This document shows, one piece after another, positions 35,852 to 43,613 of a stretch of 64,000 bases of DNA. The stretch spans positions 1-64,000 of the forward strand of contig CP046866.1 of assembly GCA_009789175.1 (NCBI GenBank), given 5' to 3'. This DNA comes from Salinibaculum litoreum (GTDB lineage: Archaea; Halobacteriota; Halobacteria; Halobacteriales; Haloarculaceae). The number at the start of each line of letters is the position of its first letter. The stretch's first letter is position 1. The notes under the pieces are model-generated. The model ran no database searches and was not told the origin of the DNA. It saw only the letters and a program-made list of their open reading frames with translations. Both the position numbers and the translations under genes were made by a program.

Positions 35852-36841
35852 CTACTCGGCCTCTTCGAGCGCGAGGTCGGGGGTCGTCCAGATGACGAAC
35901 TCGCCGTCGTCGCGGTCGATGACGCCGTTGATGTAGTCTTCCTGCATCGGCGGGTCGTTGACTTCGTCCTCGCTGATGGGCGAGACCTGGCGCACGTCGT
36001 CGACGACCCACCCGATATGGCCCTGGTCTTCGAAGGCCTCGGAGTCGAAGACGACGATGAGGTCGCCCGCGGACATGTCGTTTTTGCCGATGGTGACTTT
36101 CGGGTTGAGGATAGTCGTAATCTGCCCGCGGAGGTCGACGACGCCCTCGACGAAGTCGGGGGTGTTGGGCACGCGGGTGATGTTCGTGTGTTTGACTATC
36201 TCCTCGATGTACTGGATGTCCAGACAGTACTGCTCGTCGTCGAGGGTGAACTCGAGGACGCGAGTGTCCGCTTCCTGTGTCTGCTCGACTTCCTTGTCCC
36301 CGGCAATGCCAGCGGGACTGGCCGACTCCTCCTCGCTGTCGGCCTCCGTATCGGCCTCAGCCTCGCCCTCTTCGACTTGCTCCATGGTCTGTTCCATGGC
36401 GGCTTCCATCTGCTCGCTGCTTGGCAGTTCCGCACGCGTTCCGCTGACGTCGTCGACTGCCTCGCTCACGTCGGGGTCAGCTTCGGCTCCCGCGGCGGAG
36501 TCTGCTGTCTCGGGGTTGTCGTCGTCCGCCTCTTCGGGCTCGGCCGGGGCCGCTGTGGCACCGCCGTCGGTCGACGCGGTGGCACCACCGGCATCGGCGG
36601 CAGTGGAATCTGCCTGTGCGGCCGCAGCGTCGGGACTGGCCTGTGCTGGCTCGTCTGCGGTGTCGCCAGCATCGGTCTGGCTCTCGCCAGCGTCGGCCTG
36701 GTTTTCGCCAACGTCGGCCTGTGTCTCGTCGGTATCGGCCCCTGATTCGCCGGCGTCGGACGCCTCGTCCTCGCCGTCGCGCTGTCCCTCTCGCATCCGT
36801 CGGATACGTCGTGCTCGTTCCATTCGGTCGTTTTCACTCAT
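35852..36841 (-). CDS. cheW: CheW-domain protein with long acidic N-terminal extension
   Basis: This 329-residue protein has about 190 N-terminal residues of low-complexity Ala/Asp/Glu/Gln sequence (starting RMERARRIRRMREGQRDGEDE) that should be disordered. A complete CheW domain follows: TRVLEFTLDDEQYCLDIQYIEEIVKHTNITRVPNTPDFVEGVVDLRGQITTILNPKVTIG...GWVVDDVRQVSPI. CheW couples chemoreceptors to the CheA kinase. The extension is unusual, since classical CheW is about 150 residues. Its start overlaps the upstream parA stop by 4 bases, implying translational coupling, and points to a role in placing the receptor array. Confidence 0.9.
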   Translation of the reverse strand: MSENDRMERARRIRRMREGQRDGEDEASDAGESGADTDETQADVGENQADAGESQTDAGDTADEPAQASPDAAAAQADSTAADAGGATASTDGGATAAPAEPEEADDDNPETADSAAGAEADPDVSEAVDDVSGTRAELPSSEQMEAAMEQTMEQVEEGEAEADTEADSEEESASPAGIAGDKEVEQTQEADTRVLEFTLDDEQYCLDIQYIEEIVKHTNITRVPNTPDFVEGVVDLRGQITTILNPKVTIGKNDMSAGDLIVVFDSEAFEDQGHIGWVVDDVRQVSPISEDEVNDPPMQEDYINGVIDRDDGEFVIWTTPDLALEEAE

Positions 36842-37740
36842 GCTGTCACCTCGGCGTAGCCGAACTGCCTGTCGAGTTCAGTCGCGATGTCCAGAAAGAT
36901 ATCCTGCATATCTACGTGTTCCTCGTACTCGAAGATAGAGGTACCGGCGGAGAACGCCCGCTGCAGCGCCACGCGCTTGCGGACCTCCCAGACCGGGAAA
37001 TCAGCGAAGACTTCTTCGAGCCACTGGAGCATCGTCCGGTCCTCGCTGGTGTTCTCGATGCGGTTTGCCACCACACCGATGGTGTTGACCGAGATGTCGA
37101 CCTGTCCTTCCAGGGCGGCAATCTGGTCGATGAGCAACTCGATGGCTCGCTCCGAGGACGCCTCCGTCAGTGCTGGGACGATAACGTTGCGGGCGGCGAA
37201 GATGCCCGTGTCGGTCAGCTTCCCGTAGAACGGTGGCGAGTCGACCACGATATAGTCGTAGTCCTCGTCCAGTTCCGAGAGCACGAGCTCCAGTGCGTCG
37301 AGTGCGTGTGGCGGCTCGATAGCGTCCGGGTCGACGTTGATGGCAAGCGCCGACAGCGCGTCCATGCCACCGGAGAGGTCGGGGTCGCTTTTGATGCGTG
37401 CGACGAGGTCTGCGATGGTCAGTTCGTGCTCGGCCTGTAGCAGGTCGATACTCGACGGGAGCACGTCCATCTCCTCGTGTTCGACGATGAGGTCGTTCAC
37501 CAGTCCCCGACGACGGTGGTCGGTCAGGACATCGAACAGCGTCGGTGGCCCGGCGTCGTAGGCCTCGAGCAGGCCCAGCCCCTCCGTCGCGTTGCCCTGT
37601 GGGTCGAGGTCGACGAACAGAACGTCCCGACCCCGCTCGTTGAGCGCGCCGGCGACGTTGATAGCCACGGTCGTCTTGCCAGTCCCGCCTTTGGCGTTGG
37701 TCACACAGATTCTGGCCGCACCACTGTCCTCGCGTTGCAT
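36838..37740 (-). CDS. ParA/Soj-type ATPase coupled to CheW
   Basis: This protein of about 300 residues has a deviant Walker A (VTNAKGGTGKTTVAINVAGAL), Walker A' (DVLFVDLDPQGNATEGLGL) and Walker B-like DYDYIVVDSPPFYGKLTDTGIFAA. ParA ATPases position plasmids, chromosomes or protein clusters. No ParB partner is present; instead cheW follows with a 4-base overlap. Polar positioning of chemotaxis arrays (as for ParC-type proteins in bacteria) is the obvious inference. ATG 37740 was chosen; GTG at 37746 is an alternative. A TATA-like TTTTTATTA (minus strand, about 37776-37784) lies upstream. Confidence 0.88.
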   Translation of the reverse strand: MQREDSGAARICVTNAKGGTGKTTVAINVAGALNERGRDVLFVDLDPQGNATEGLGLLEAYDAGPPTLFDVLTDHRRRGLVNDLIVEHEEMDVLPSSIDLLQAEHELTIADLVARIKSDPDLSGGMDALSALAINVDPDAIEPPHALDALELVLSELDEDYDYIVVDSPPFYGKLTDTGIFAARNVIVPALTEASSERAIELLIDQIAALEGQVDISVNTIGVVANRIENTSEDRTMLQWLEEVFADFPVWEVRKRVALQRAFSAGTSIFEYEEHVDMQDIFLDIATELDRQFGYAEVTA

Positions 37741-37932
37741 CGTCACCTGGCGGACTCTCGGGGACGCGCCGTAATAAAAATACGTTCCTCATTATCAGAC
37801 AGAAGAAAGGCTGCTATCGCTGTCCCTACCGGGTGTTTGGTACTAAAAGAGTCGAAACCAGGCGCGAGAGCGTCAGACGCACGTCAGACTGACTCCAACA
37901 TTTAACAGGACGTAGAAGAAAGATACGATAAC

Positions 37933-38442
37933 ATGAGTATCAACCCGCGAGATTACGACCTCGACGAACTCCGGAAGATGGCCCGGAAGCGTGGGGGTCA
38001 AACCAACGGCGGCGGTGGCGGTGGCGGCGGTGGGGGCGTCGAGGAGTCGGATATCGGCCTCGGGTCGATGGGTGGCACCGAACCCGAGCCGTCCACCGGT
38101 GGCTCCTTCCGGGAGGGGCTGTACCGCGAGTTGCTCCCGCTTGAGGCCGGGTCCGGGCAGACGACCAAGCCCTACCTCGACGGGTTGCCCGAACACTACG
38201 CCGGTGAGAACCTCATCTTCGAGTGGCTGGAGTTTCTGCTGCTTCACGCCGGCTACCAGGGAGCCATCGAAGCGCTGGATTACTACGAGTCGGTCGGCTG
38301 GATAACCGAACAGGCCGAATCCGAACTGAGTGATTACCTGCTGGGCATGGACGACCAGGGAGCCAACGACGGCAACAGTCTGGACGTCGACGACCACCTC
38401 CTGAGTCTCGTCTACATCGCCAAGCTGGAATCGATGGTCTAA
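37933..38442 (+). CDS. ArlD/ArlE (FlaD/FlaE)-like archaellum accessory protein
   Basis: This 169-residue protein has an N-terminal segment (MSINPRDYDLDELRKMARKRGG), a poly-Gly linker, and a C-terminal module matching the FlaD/FlaE domain: KPYLDGLPEHYAGENLIFEWLEFLLLHAGYQGAIEALDYYESVGWITEQAESELSDYLLGM. That module is normally part of ArlC/D/E, which link the chemotaxis adaptor CheF to the archaellum motor. Here it stands outside an arl operon, beside cheW-parA (divergent) and an actin-like gene (77 bases downstream). A role in placing or connecting the motor or polar cap is inferred. Confidence 0.82.
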   Translation: MSINPRDYDLDELRKMARKRGGQTNGGGGGGGGGGVEESDIGLGSMGGTEPEPSTGGSFREGLYRELLPLEAGSGQTTKPYLDGLPEHYAGENLIFEWLEFLLLHAGYQGAIEALDYYESVGWITEQAESELSDYLLGMDDQGANDGNSLDVDDHLLSLVYIAKLESMV

Positions 38443-38486
38443 GGCCGCCGTCGACCTTCTATAACCTCCGTTACCCTTTTCGATTC

Positions 38487-38493
38487 TTATATA
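38487..38493 (+). promoter_or_regulatory. TATA box of the actin-like gene
   Basis: TTATATA ends 26 bases before the ATG at 38520, preceded by a purine/pyrimidine tract typical of a BRE. It shows that the actin-like gene can be transcribed independently of the ArlD/E-like gene. Confidence 0.6.
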
Positions 38494-38519
38494 CCGGGCG
38501 CGCTGCAACACCTGCCCGT

Positions 38520-39608
38520 ATGAGTTCCGATGTCGATGCCGAGACCGAGGAGGTGTCGGGCAGCGGTGGGACCGGCAGCAGCGACGCCGTTCCCGTCGGC
38601 GTGAAACTCGGGAGTACGCGGACGGTAATCGCGTTCCCGAACGAGGACGGGTCGGGTCTGAAGACTATCCGCACTCTGACCTGTCTTGCCAGCTACGAGG
38701 ACCCGCTGACCGGCGAGGAAAAGTATCTCTACGGCGAGGAAGCCGCCCGGGAGTACCCCGACCGCGTACAGTTCATGCTCCGTTCGGGGCTGCCCGAGGA
38801 CGAGAACCGCGCCGAGTTGACCGAGCAGTTCTTCACGAGTGTCATCGAATCCCACGACATCCCCGAGGATAGTGCCGTCGTCTACGCGATTCCGACCATC
38901 GACAACCCCGCGGGGCTGGAGAACCTCCAGAGCGTCATCGAGGATAGCCCCATCGGGAACGCCCTGATGGAGAGTTACCCCGAGTCGCTGTGTGGCTCGA
39001 TTCCCGCCTTCGGCGACGACCTCGAAGCTATCGAGCAGATTTTTATTGCGGTCAACATGGGCTCGACCAATCTGGAGGCCTCCGCCTATCGCCGCGGTGA
39101 GCAGATTTCGCCCTTTACCACCGGTGCAGTCACCGGCAACGAAGTCGACCGCATCATCGCCAACTACGTCGAGGAGGAGACTCAGGGCCGTGTCAACATC
39201 GACATTACGACCGCCCGGGAGTACAAGGAGGAACACGCCGACTTCGAGGCGTTCGAACCCTTCACCGACATCATCCAGCAACCCGGTGGCGGCTCCCACG
39301 AGTACACCATCGAGCGCTCCGTGATGGACGCTTGCAACGAGTATCTGGACGACGTGGTCGAGGAGTTCGCCAACACATTCCTCGCACAGCTGGCCAACGA
39401 CCACATGAAAGTCTACCAGCTCGCCCTCGACCGCCCCGTCGTACTGACCGGTGGGATGGCCTGCATCCCCGGCGTCGTCGAGGAGTTCGAACGGCGTGTC
39501 AGCGAGGAACTCGGCCGCGAAATCGAAGCTGTTGCCGCCGAGCGGCCCGACCTCTCGGCAACCATCGGTGCCCAGCGCATCGCTGCCCGACTCGTCCAGA
39601 ATAGCTAA
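38520..39608 (+). CDS. Actin/MreB-superfamily protein resembling haloarchaeal salactin/volactin
   Basis: This 362-residue protein has the actin/Hsp70 ATPase layout. Phosphate 1 is VPVGVKLGSTRTVIAFPNEDG, a second acidic core follows as AVVYAIPTIDNPAGLENLQSVI, phosphate 2 is QIFIAVNMGSTNLEASAYRRGEQISPF, and the adenosine motif is RPVVLTGGMACIPGVVEEFERRV. Length and Asp/Glu-rich surface match the haloarchaeal polymer-forming actins described as salactin and volactin. The first 20 residues are an acidic flexible leader. It sits beside cheW-parA and an ArlD/E-like gene, so a filament that organises the cell pole or chromosome partition is plausible. Assignment to that exact orthologous group is from memory. 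Confidence 0.85.
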   Translation: MSSDVDAETEEVSGSGGTGSSDAVPVGVKLGSTRTVIAFPNEDGSGLKTIRTLTCLASYEDPLTGEEKYLYGEEAAREYPDRVQFMLRSGLPEDENRAELTEQFFTSVIESHDIPEDSAVVYAIPTIDNPAGLENLQSVIEDSPIGNALMESYPESLCGSIPAFGDDLEAIEQIFIAVNMGSTNLEASAYRRGEQISPFTTGAVTGNEVDRIIANYVEEETQGRVNIDITTAREYKEEHADFEAFEPFTDIIQQPGGGSHEYTIERSVMDACNEYLDDVVEEFANTFLAQLANDHMKVYQLALDRPVVLTGGMACIPGVVEEFERRVSEELGREIEAVAAERPDLSATIGAQRIAARLVQNS

Positions 39609-39641
39609 CGCTGTGGGCTGTCGGTCGGCCGACTATCCAGT

Positions 39642-39803
39642 CTAGTCGTCGCTTTTCGCCCAGCAGGACAGCCAGCGGTCGACCTGCTGGCTCACCTCGT
39701 CGGCTCCCTCGATACCGGCACCCAGCGGCCGTGAGGCCGCGTCGGAGCTACTCGGCTTGTCCCTGCGCAGGTCGTCCGGCAACGATATCGTTAACCGGGG
39801 CAT
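39642..39803 (-). CDS. Possible 53-residue ribbon-helix-helix-like protein
   Basis: This short frame starts at ATG 39803 and ends TAG at 39642-39644. It begins MPRLTISLPDDLRRDKPSS, which looks like the beta-strand and first helix of a CopG/Arc-type ribbon-helix-helix protein, and ends EVSQQVDRWLSCWAKSDD. The composition is acidic and haloarchaeal. The second RHH helix is not obvious, so it may be a truncated repressor or a small independent protein. It lies in the 325-base gap after the actin-like gene, transcribed towards it. No other gene is seen in that gap. Confidence 0.45.
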   Translation of the reverse strand: MPRLTISLPDDLRRDKPSSSDAASRPLGAGIEGADEVSQQVDRWLSCWAKSDD

Positions 39804-39894
39804 TGTCGACGCTACCGGCCATCCAGTAGTAAAACCCCGTCAGACGCCCGTCTGTCACCCCCGCTGTGCCGGGTGGGCAACAGCCGGAAAGAAC

Positions 39895-39912
39895 AACCAT
39901 AATGATTAATAA
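39895..39912 (+). promoter_or_regulatory. Duplicated promoter box, copy 1
   Basis: AACCATAATGATTAATAA lies 21 bases before the first zinc-ribbon ATG and is identical to the copy at 40165-40182 before the second paralogue. ATTAATAA is a reasonable TATA element; the flanking identical bases may bind a shared regulator. Confidence 0.6.
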
Positions 39913-39933
39913 TTCTTGTCTCGAAGTCCGGGT

Positions 39934-40065
39934 ATGATGGACTGTCCCCGGTGTGGAACGCGGATGAGTCACAACGACGAGACGACGAAGCTGACGGAGT
40001 ACGTCTGTCCGAACTGCCACAATACGGAAATCGTCTGGAAGTCGGCCTATCGCGTGAGCGCCTGA
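39934..40065 (+). CDS. Tiny zinc-ribbon protein, paralogue 1
   Basis: This 43-residue protein (MMDCPRCGTRMSHNDETT...) has two C-x2-C knuckles (CPRC and CPNC) in one compact ribbon, followed by HNTEIVWKSAYRVSA. It is about 75% identical by eye to the paralogue at 40208. ATG codons at 39934 and 39937 are both possible starts. Tiny zinc fingers of this type in haloarchaea are implicated in stress responses and regulation through protein or nucleic-acid contacts; this one's target is unknown. Confidence 0.75.
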   Translation: MMDCPRCGTRMSHNDETTKLTEYVCPNCHNTEIVWKSAYRVSA

Positions 40066-40164
40066 GCGAACACGCCGAGTCGTTCGCTGTTGTCCGGGAC
40101 TGTCGTTCACATACTGAGACTATCCGTTCTGTTCTCTGACCCTAAAACGCATATTAGGAATGTA

Positions 40165-40182
40165 AACCATAATGATTAATAA
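40165..40182 (+). promoter_or_regulatory. Duplicated promoter box, copy 2
   Basis: This copy has the same 18 bases as at 39895-39912, 25 bases before the ATG at 40208. The exact match, in a background where the flanks have diverged, argues for selection or a recent duplication. Confidence 0.6.
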
Positions 40183-40207
40183 CCCTACCGTCGTACGAGC
40201 AGATGGA

Positions 40208-40339
40208 ATGACACAGTGTACTCGGTGCGGCTCACGGATGAACTATAACGACGAGACAACGAAGCTGACAGAATACGCTTGTCCGCAGTGTCACAACACG
40301 GAAATCGTCCAGAAAGAATCCTTCCGCATCACGGCCTAA
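40208..40339 (+). CDS. Tiny zinc-ribbon protein, paralogue 2
   Basis: This 43-residue protein (MTQCTRCGSRMNYNDETT...) has Cys knuckles CTRC and CPQC and the shared core NDETTKLTEYxCPxCHNTEIV. It clearly derives from a tandem duplication with the gene at 39934. Differences concentrate at both termini, which may reflect different partners. An upstream ATG at 40203 runs straight into a stop, so 40208 is the start. Confidence 0.75.
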   Translation: MTQCTRCGSRMNYNDETTKLTEYACPQCHNTEIVQKESFRITA

Positions 40340-40497
40340 CGATGACCGGTCACAGTTCCCAGCTCGGCGACGCTGTATCTTCCGCACCAGTACACTACTG
40401 AGCGTCCCGATTTTCAACCGTTTTTCACCGACCAGCGACAGCTGACCAGTAGTGCGGCCAGGAGGCCAACGCTGGAAAGGACCGGGAGCCTCCACAA

Positions 40498-40713
40498 TCA
40501 ATCCGAGGCGCGCATCCCGGCGACACGGAGGCGGTAGTAGTCAGTAAAGCGCACGATTGTCCCGTCGAGGGATTCGTCTACCTGGCCGCCGAACTCGCCG
40601 TCCAGCAGCTCATGTAGCGTCTGCTGCTGGTCATCGGCAAGCTCGTCGAAGTCGCTGACAGCCGCACCGTGTGGGACTTCCTCCACCTGCTGTGCAGTGA
40701 GATGTTTTGCCAT
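40498..40713 (-). CDS. Small acidic haloarchaeal protein, function unknown
   Basis: This 71-residue soluble protein (MAKHLTAQQVEEVPHGAAV...) has an amphipathic helical first half (DFDELADDQQQTLHELLDGE) and a short beta-like end (GTIVRFTDYYRLRVAG). No family is recognised. A 7-bp inverted repeat, TGGTATG (40717-40723)/CATACCA (40730-40736), sits directly before the start codon, and GATATAAG (minus strand, near 40749-40756) is a good TATA box. Expression is therefore probably controlled by a repressor binding near the transcription start. Confidence 0.65.
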   Translation of the reverse strand: MAKHLTAQQVEEVPHGAAVSDFDELADDQQQTLHELLDGEFGGQVDESLDGTIVRFTDYYRLRVAGMRASD

Positions 40714-40716
40714 GTT

Positions 40717-40736
40717 TGGTATGGTGTAACATACCA
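40717..40736. promoter_or_regulatory. Inverted repeat at the promoter of the 71-residue gene
   Basis: TGGTATG and CATACCA are separated by six bases, 4 bases upstream of the start codon and downstream of a TATA-like box. The position is typical of an autoregulatory operator; the binding protein is unknown. Confidence 0.45.
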
Positions 40737-40889
40737 TTCTGGCTGGAAGTACTTATATCCACCTCTCAGATAGACACTGGTATCCAGTCCAGGTGGATTT
40801 CAACCGAGTGCGGGGGCAAACAATCAGCGCAGTCGGAAGTGAACGGGTAATGGCCAAAGCGATTAGCAGCCCCGCGCCTAATCCGGTGT

Positions 40890-41261
40890 ATGGAACACGA
40901 GGAGCGAAACGTGCTGGGGACGGAGTTGGCTCCCTGTAGCGAGGACCCGATGACCGGCTACCTGCGGGATGGCTGCTGTCACCACCTCGAAGAGGACGCC
41001 GGCCGCCACGAACTCTGTGCGGTGATGACCGACGAATTCCTGCAATACAGCAAGGCACAGGGTAACGACCTGATTACGCCACGACCCGGGCTGGAGTTCC
41101 CGGGACTGGAGGCCGGTGACCGCTGGTGTCTCTGTGTCGGTCGGTGGAGAGAAGCCCAGGAGGCAGGTGTCGCACCACCCGTCGTTCTCTCAGCGACCGC
41201 CGAAGAAGTACTGGAGCGGGTCGACAGGGAAACGCTGGAGGCCCACGCCCATGCGGAGTGA
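40890..41261 (+). CDS. DUF2237 family protein
   Basis: This 123-residue protein matches DUF2237 almost end to end: NVLGTELAPCSEDPMTGYLRDGCCHHLEEDAGRHELCAVMTDEFLQYSKAQGNDLITPRPGLEFPGLEAGDRWCLCVGRW. The four conserved Cys residues (PC, GCC, LC) and the D-R-W-C-L-C motif are intact and suggest metal binding. The biochemical role of the family is unknown. It ends immediately before the 3' end of the convergent flavoprotein gene, whose stop codon starts at 41262. Confidence 0.9.
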   Translation: MEHEERNVLGTELAPCSEDPMTGYLRDGCCHHLEEDAGRHELCAVMTDEFLQYSKAQGNDLITPRPGLEFPGLEAGDRWCLCVGRWREAQEAGVAPPVVLSATAEEVLERVDRETLEAHAHAE

Positions 41262-43064
41262 CTACTCCAGTTGGTGATAGTCGAGTTCGTGGTCAGCATC
41301 GAGCGCGTCCTGAACGGCTTCACTTGGGGTCCCGACGGGTTCGGTCCGCAGTCGCATCGCACCCACGCTGTCCCTGGCTGCGTAGATGTTGCGTTGCCAG
41401 GACTGGTCCAGTTCGGTGTGGTCGGTGCGGTAGTGTGCACCGCGGGACTCCGTCCGCTTGCGCGCACCACGGAGTATCGTCTCGGCGACGACCAGGGCAA
41501 AGCCCACATCGAGGGCGTACTCGAAGGACTCGCTCGTCCGGTCCCCGACGGCGAGGTCATCGGCCGCCTGCCGGAGTTCCCGTAGTTCGGCGAGTCCGCG
41601 GTCGATGTCGTCGCCGCTCCGCCGGATGCCAGTCGTCTCCCACAGGAGCGAGCGCACGTCGTCCAGCAGGTCTCTGGGGTCGTGTGTACCGTCGCTGTTG
41701 GTCAACGCAGCGAGGTCGGCGAAGTGCTGTCTGGCACGAGTCTGTCGGGTCCCGTCATCCACAGCAGGCACGGCACCGGCCCCGAGACGCTCGGCTACTG
41801 CCACGCCAGTGTGTTTTCCGAACGCGATAGTCTCGGCCAGGGAGTTGCCGCCGAGTCTGTTCGCACCGTGGACACCGGCCATCGTCTCGCCGATGGCGTA
41901 CAGGCCGTCTACGTCGGTCTCGCCAGCCTTGTCGACGGCGACGCCGCCCATTCCGTAGTGTGCTGTCGGCGCGACTTCGACGGGCTCTGTGGCCATATCG
42001 ACACCCAACTCAGCGAAGCGCTCGTACATCCGTGGGAGCCGCTCTTTGATGAAATCGCGGTCCCGGTGGGCGATGTCGAGATAGACGCCGCCGTTCTCGG
42101 TGCCGCGGTCGGCATCGATTTCCGAGGCGATAGCACGGGCGACCACGTCCCGGGCGTCTAGCTCCATCTGGTCGGGCGAGTACTCCTCCATGAACCGCTC
42201 GCCCTCGGAGTTGTACAGCCGGCCACCTTCGCCGCGGACGGCCTCCGTGACGAGTCGGCCGTCCCACTGGTCGCCGTAGCGGTCGCCGACCATCCCGGTC
42301 GGGTGGAACTGGACGAACTCCATGTCGAAGAGGTCAGCCCCGGCGAGATAGGCCAGTGCCGGGCCATCCCCCGTGTTCTCGTCATCACGCGAGGAGTGTC
42401 GCTCGTAGAGGCTGGTGTATCCGCCGGCCGCGAGGACGACCACGTCGGCCTCGAACAGCACGAACTCGCCGGTGTCCATGTCGTAGCCCGCCGCACCGAG
42501 GATGCGGTCCCCAGCGGAGAACAGCCGCGAGACGAAGACGTTCTCGCGGTAGGGTATCGACAGCGACTGTGCCTTCTCGACGAGTGTATCGAGCAGTGAC
42601 TCGCCGGTGTGGTCACCGGCGAAGGCCGTCCGCCGGAACGACTGGGCACCGAAGTAGCGCTGGTCGATATCACCGTCTTCGGTCCGGCTGAAGTCCATCC
42701 CCCACGCATCGAGTTCGCGCAGGAGTCCGGGCATCTCCTTCGTGACGCGCTCGACTTTCTCCGGGTCGTTCAGGAAATGTCCTTCCTTCAGAGTGTCCGC
42801 CGCGTGGATAGTCCAGTCGTCTTCCGGGTCCTGGGTGCCAAGCGCACCGTTGATGCCACCGCGGGCCCACGTCGTGTGGGCATCACCGTGGCTACGCTTG
42901 CCGATGACAAGCACTTCCTCCGGGTCGACGCCCTGCTCTACCATCTCGATGGCCGCCCGAGCCCCCGCTGCACCTGCCCCGACGACCAACACCCCGAGGT
43001 CGACGGTCTGGTATTCGAGTGGCTCCTGGGGCTCTCTACCGGCTGTTTCCTGAGAACGGTCCAT
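41262..43064 (-). CDS. Succinate dehydrogenase/fumarate reductase-type flavoprotein
   Basis: This 600-residue FAD protein starts with a dinucleotide-binding motif (LGVLVVGAGAAGARAAIEMVEQG). It has the FRD/SDH/aspartate-oxidase signatures: RGGINGALGTQDPEDDWTIHAADTLKEGHFLNDP, EFVQFHPTGMVGDRYG (substrate-binding HPTG), LDARDVVARAIASEI, and GLYAIGETMAGVHGANRLGGNSLAETIAFGK. The C-terminal helical domain (Arg-rich ESRGAHYRTDHTELDQSWQRNIY) is as in SdhA. The HPTG motif favours the SDH/FRD branch over NadB. No iron-sulfur or membrane subunit is adjacent, so a stand-alone or thiol-linked fumarate reductase role is possible. Confidence 0.82.
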   Translation of the reverse strand: MDRSQETAGREPQEPLEYQTVDLGVLVVGAGAAGARAAIEMVEQGVDPEEVLVIGKRSHGDAHTTWARGGINGALGTQDPEDDWTIHAADTLKEGHFLNDPEKVERVTKEMPGLLRELDAWGMDFSRTEDGDIDQRYFGAQSFRRTAFAGDHTGESLLDTLVEKAQSLSIPYRENVFVSRLFSAGDRILGAAGYDMDTGEFVLFEADVVVLAAGGYTSLYERHSSRDDENTGDGPALAYLAGADLFDMEFVQFHPTGMVGDRYGDQWDGRLVTEAVRGEGGRLYNSEGERFMEEYSPDQMELDARDVVARAIASEIDADRGTENGGVYLDIAHRDRDFIKERLPRMYERFAELGVDMATEPVEVAPTAHYGMGGVAVDKAGETDVDGLYAIGETMAGVHGANRLGGNSLAETIAFGKHTGVAVAERLGAGAVPAVDDGTRQTRARQHFADLAALTNSDGTHDPRDLLDDVRSLLWETTGIRRSGDDIDRGLAELRELRQAADDLAVGDRTSESFEYALDVGFALVVAETILRGARKRTESRGAHYRTDHTELDQSWQRNIYAARDSVGAMRLRTEPVGTPSEAVQDALDADHELDYHQLE

Positions 43065-43613
43065 ACACAAAGTTGGGGCCGAACGGGCATAAGTGCATAG
43101 CGGCTGTGCGCGCCCTCAATCGTCGAATCAGGGGCTATGAAAGCAGATTTCGATGTATTGTAGAGTGAAAAATTCACACTCAGCGGGTCTATCGACGGGC
43201 CCGGTTCGGGACTCAATCCGCAGGGGCGCTTGCTGGCGGTTTCCTGCGTGGGCCGAGCCGTTCCCGAAGCGCCGGGAGGACGGCGGCATCGAGCGAGTAG
43301 CGGCCAGTGCCGGTCACCATCAGCGCTGAGAGTCCCGGCGACGAGGAGGGCGACACTCGTCGGCGAGGACAGGACAGCCCTCATCAGTTCAGCGACCGAC
43401 CTAGGGTCGTCGCTGTCGGTGACGTAATCGACATGTGCGGCTGCCGTCCCGGTCGTCACGGCGAGGACGCTGGCGAGTGTCTCACCCGCACGGTGGGCGG
43501 TTCATCTCATCGCTATTGGTAGGTGCTGTAGCCGATTGAGGCTGTCTGGGGGCCGCAGTCGGGTGATTTCGCGGACAACAGCTTATTATCTGTCGCGCCC
43601 GTGGCTCCCGTCG
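43065..43613. other. 549-base gap holding a decayed gene and the creatininase-family promoter
   Basis: No intact gene is seen here. A frameshifted minus-strand remnant (43213-43501) occupies the middle. TTATTAT at 43583-43589 lies 25 bases before the creatininase-family start and is a good TATA box. The minus-strand flavoprotein promoter should lie near 43080-43100. Confidence 0.4.
43213..43501 (-). pseudogene. Frameshifted remnant of a small membrane protein
   Basis: Read on the minus strand, one frame gives AHRAGETLASVLAVTTGTAAAHVDYVTDSDDP...AVLSSPTSVALLVAGTLSA. After a one-base shift near 43325 the next frame gives MVTGTGRYSLDAAVLPALRERLGPRRKPP and a stop at 43213-43215. Together they read as two hydrophobic segments and a basic tail, similar in style to a DoxX-type haloarchaeal membrane protein. 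No start codon and an upstream in-frame stop indicate decay. The frame join is my inference. Confidence 0.35.

Noticed and set aside
41126-41830. 234-codon plus-strand Arg-rich frame over the DUF2237 gene and flavoprotein 3' end
   Set aside because: Overlaps two well-supported genes and has a basic composition unlike haloarchaeal proteins.
41262-43064. L-aspartate oxidase (NadB)
   Set aside because: The family is shared, but the HPTG motif and C-terminal domain fit SDH/FRD better, and no nadA or nadC lies nearby.
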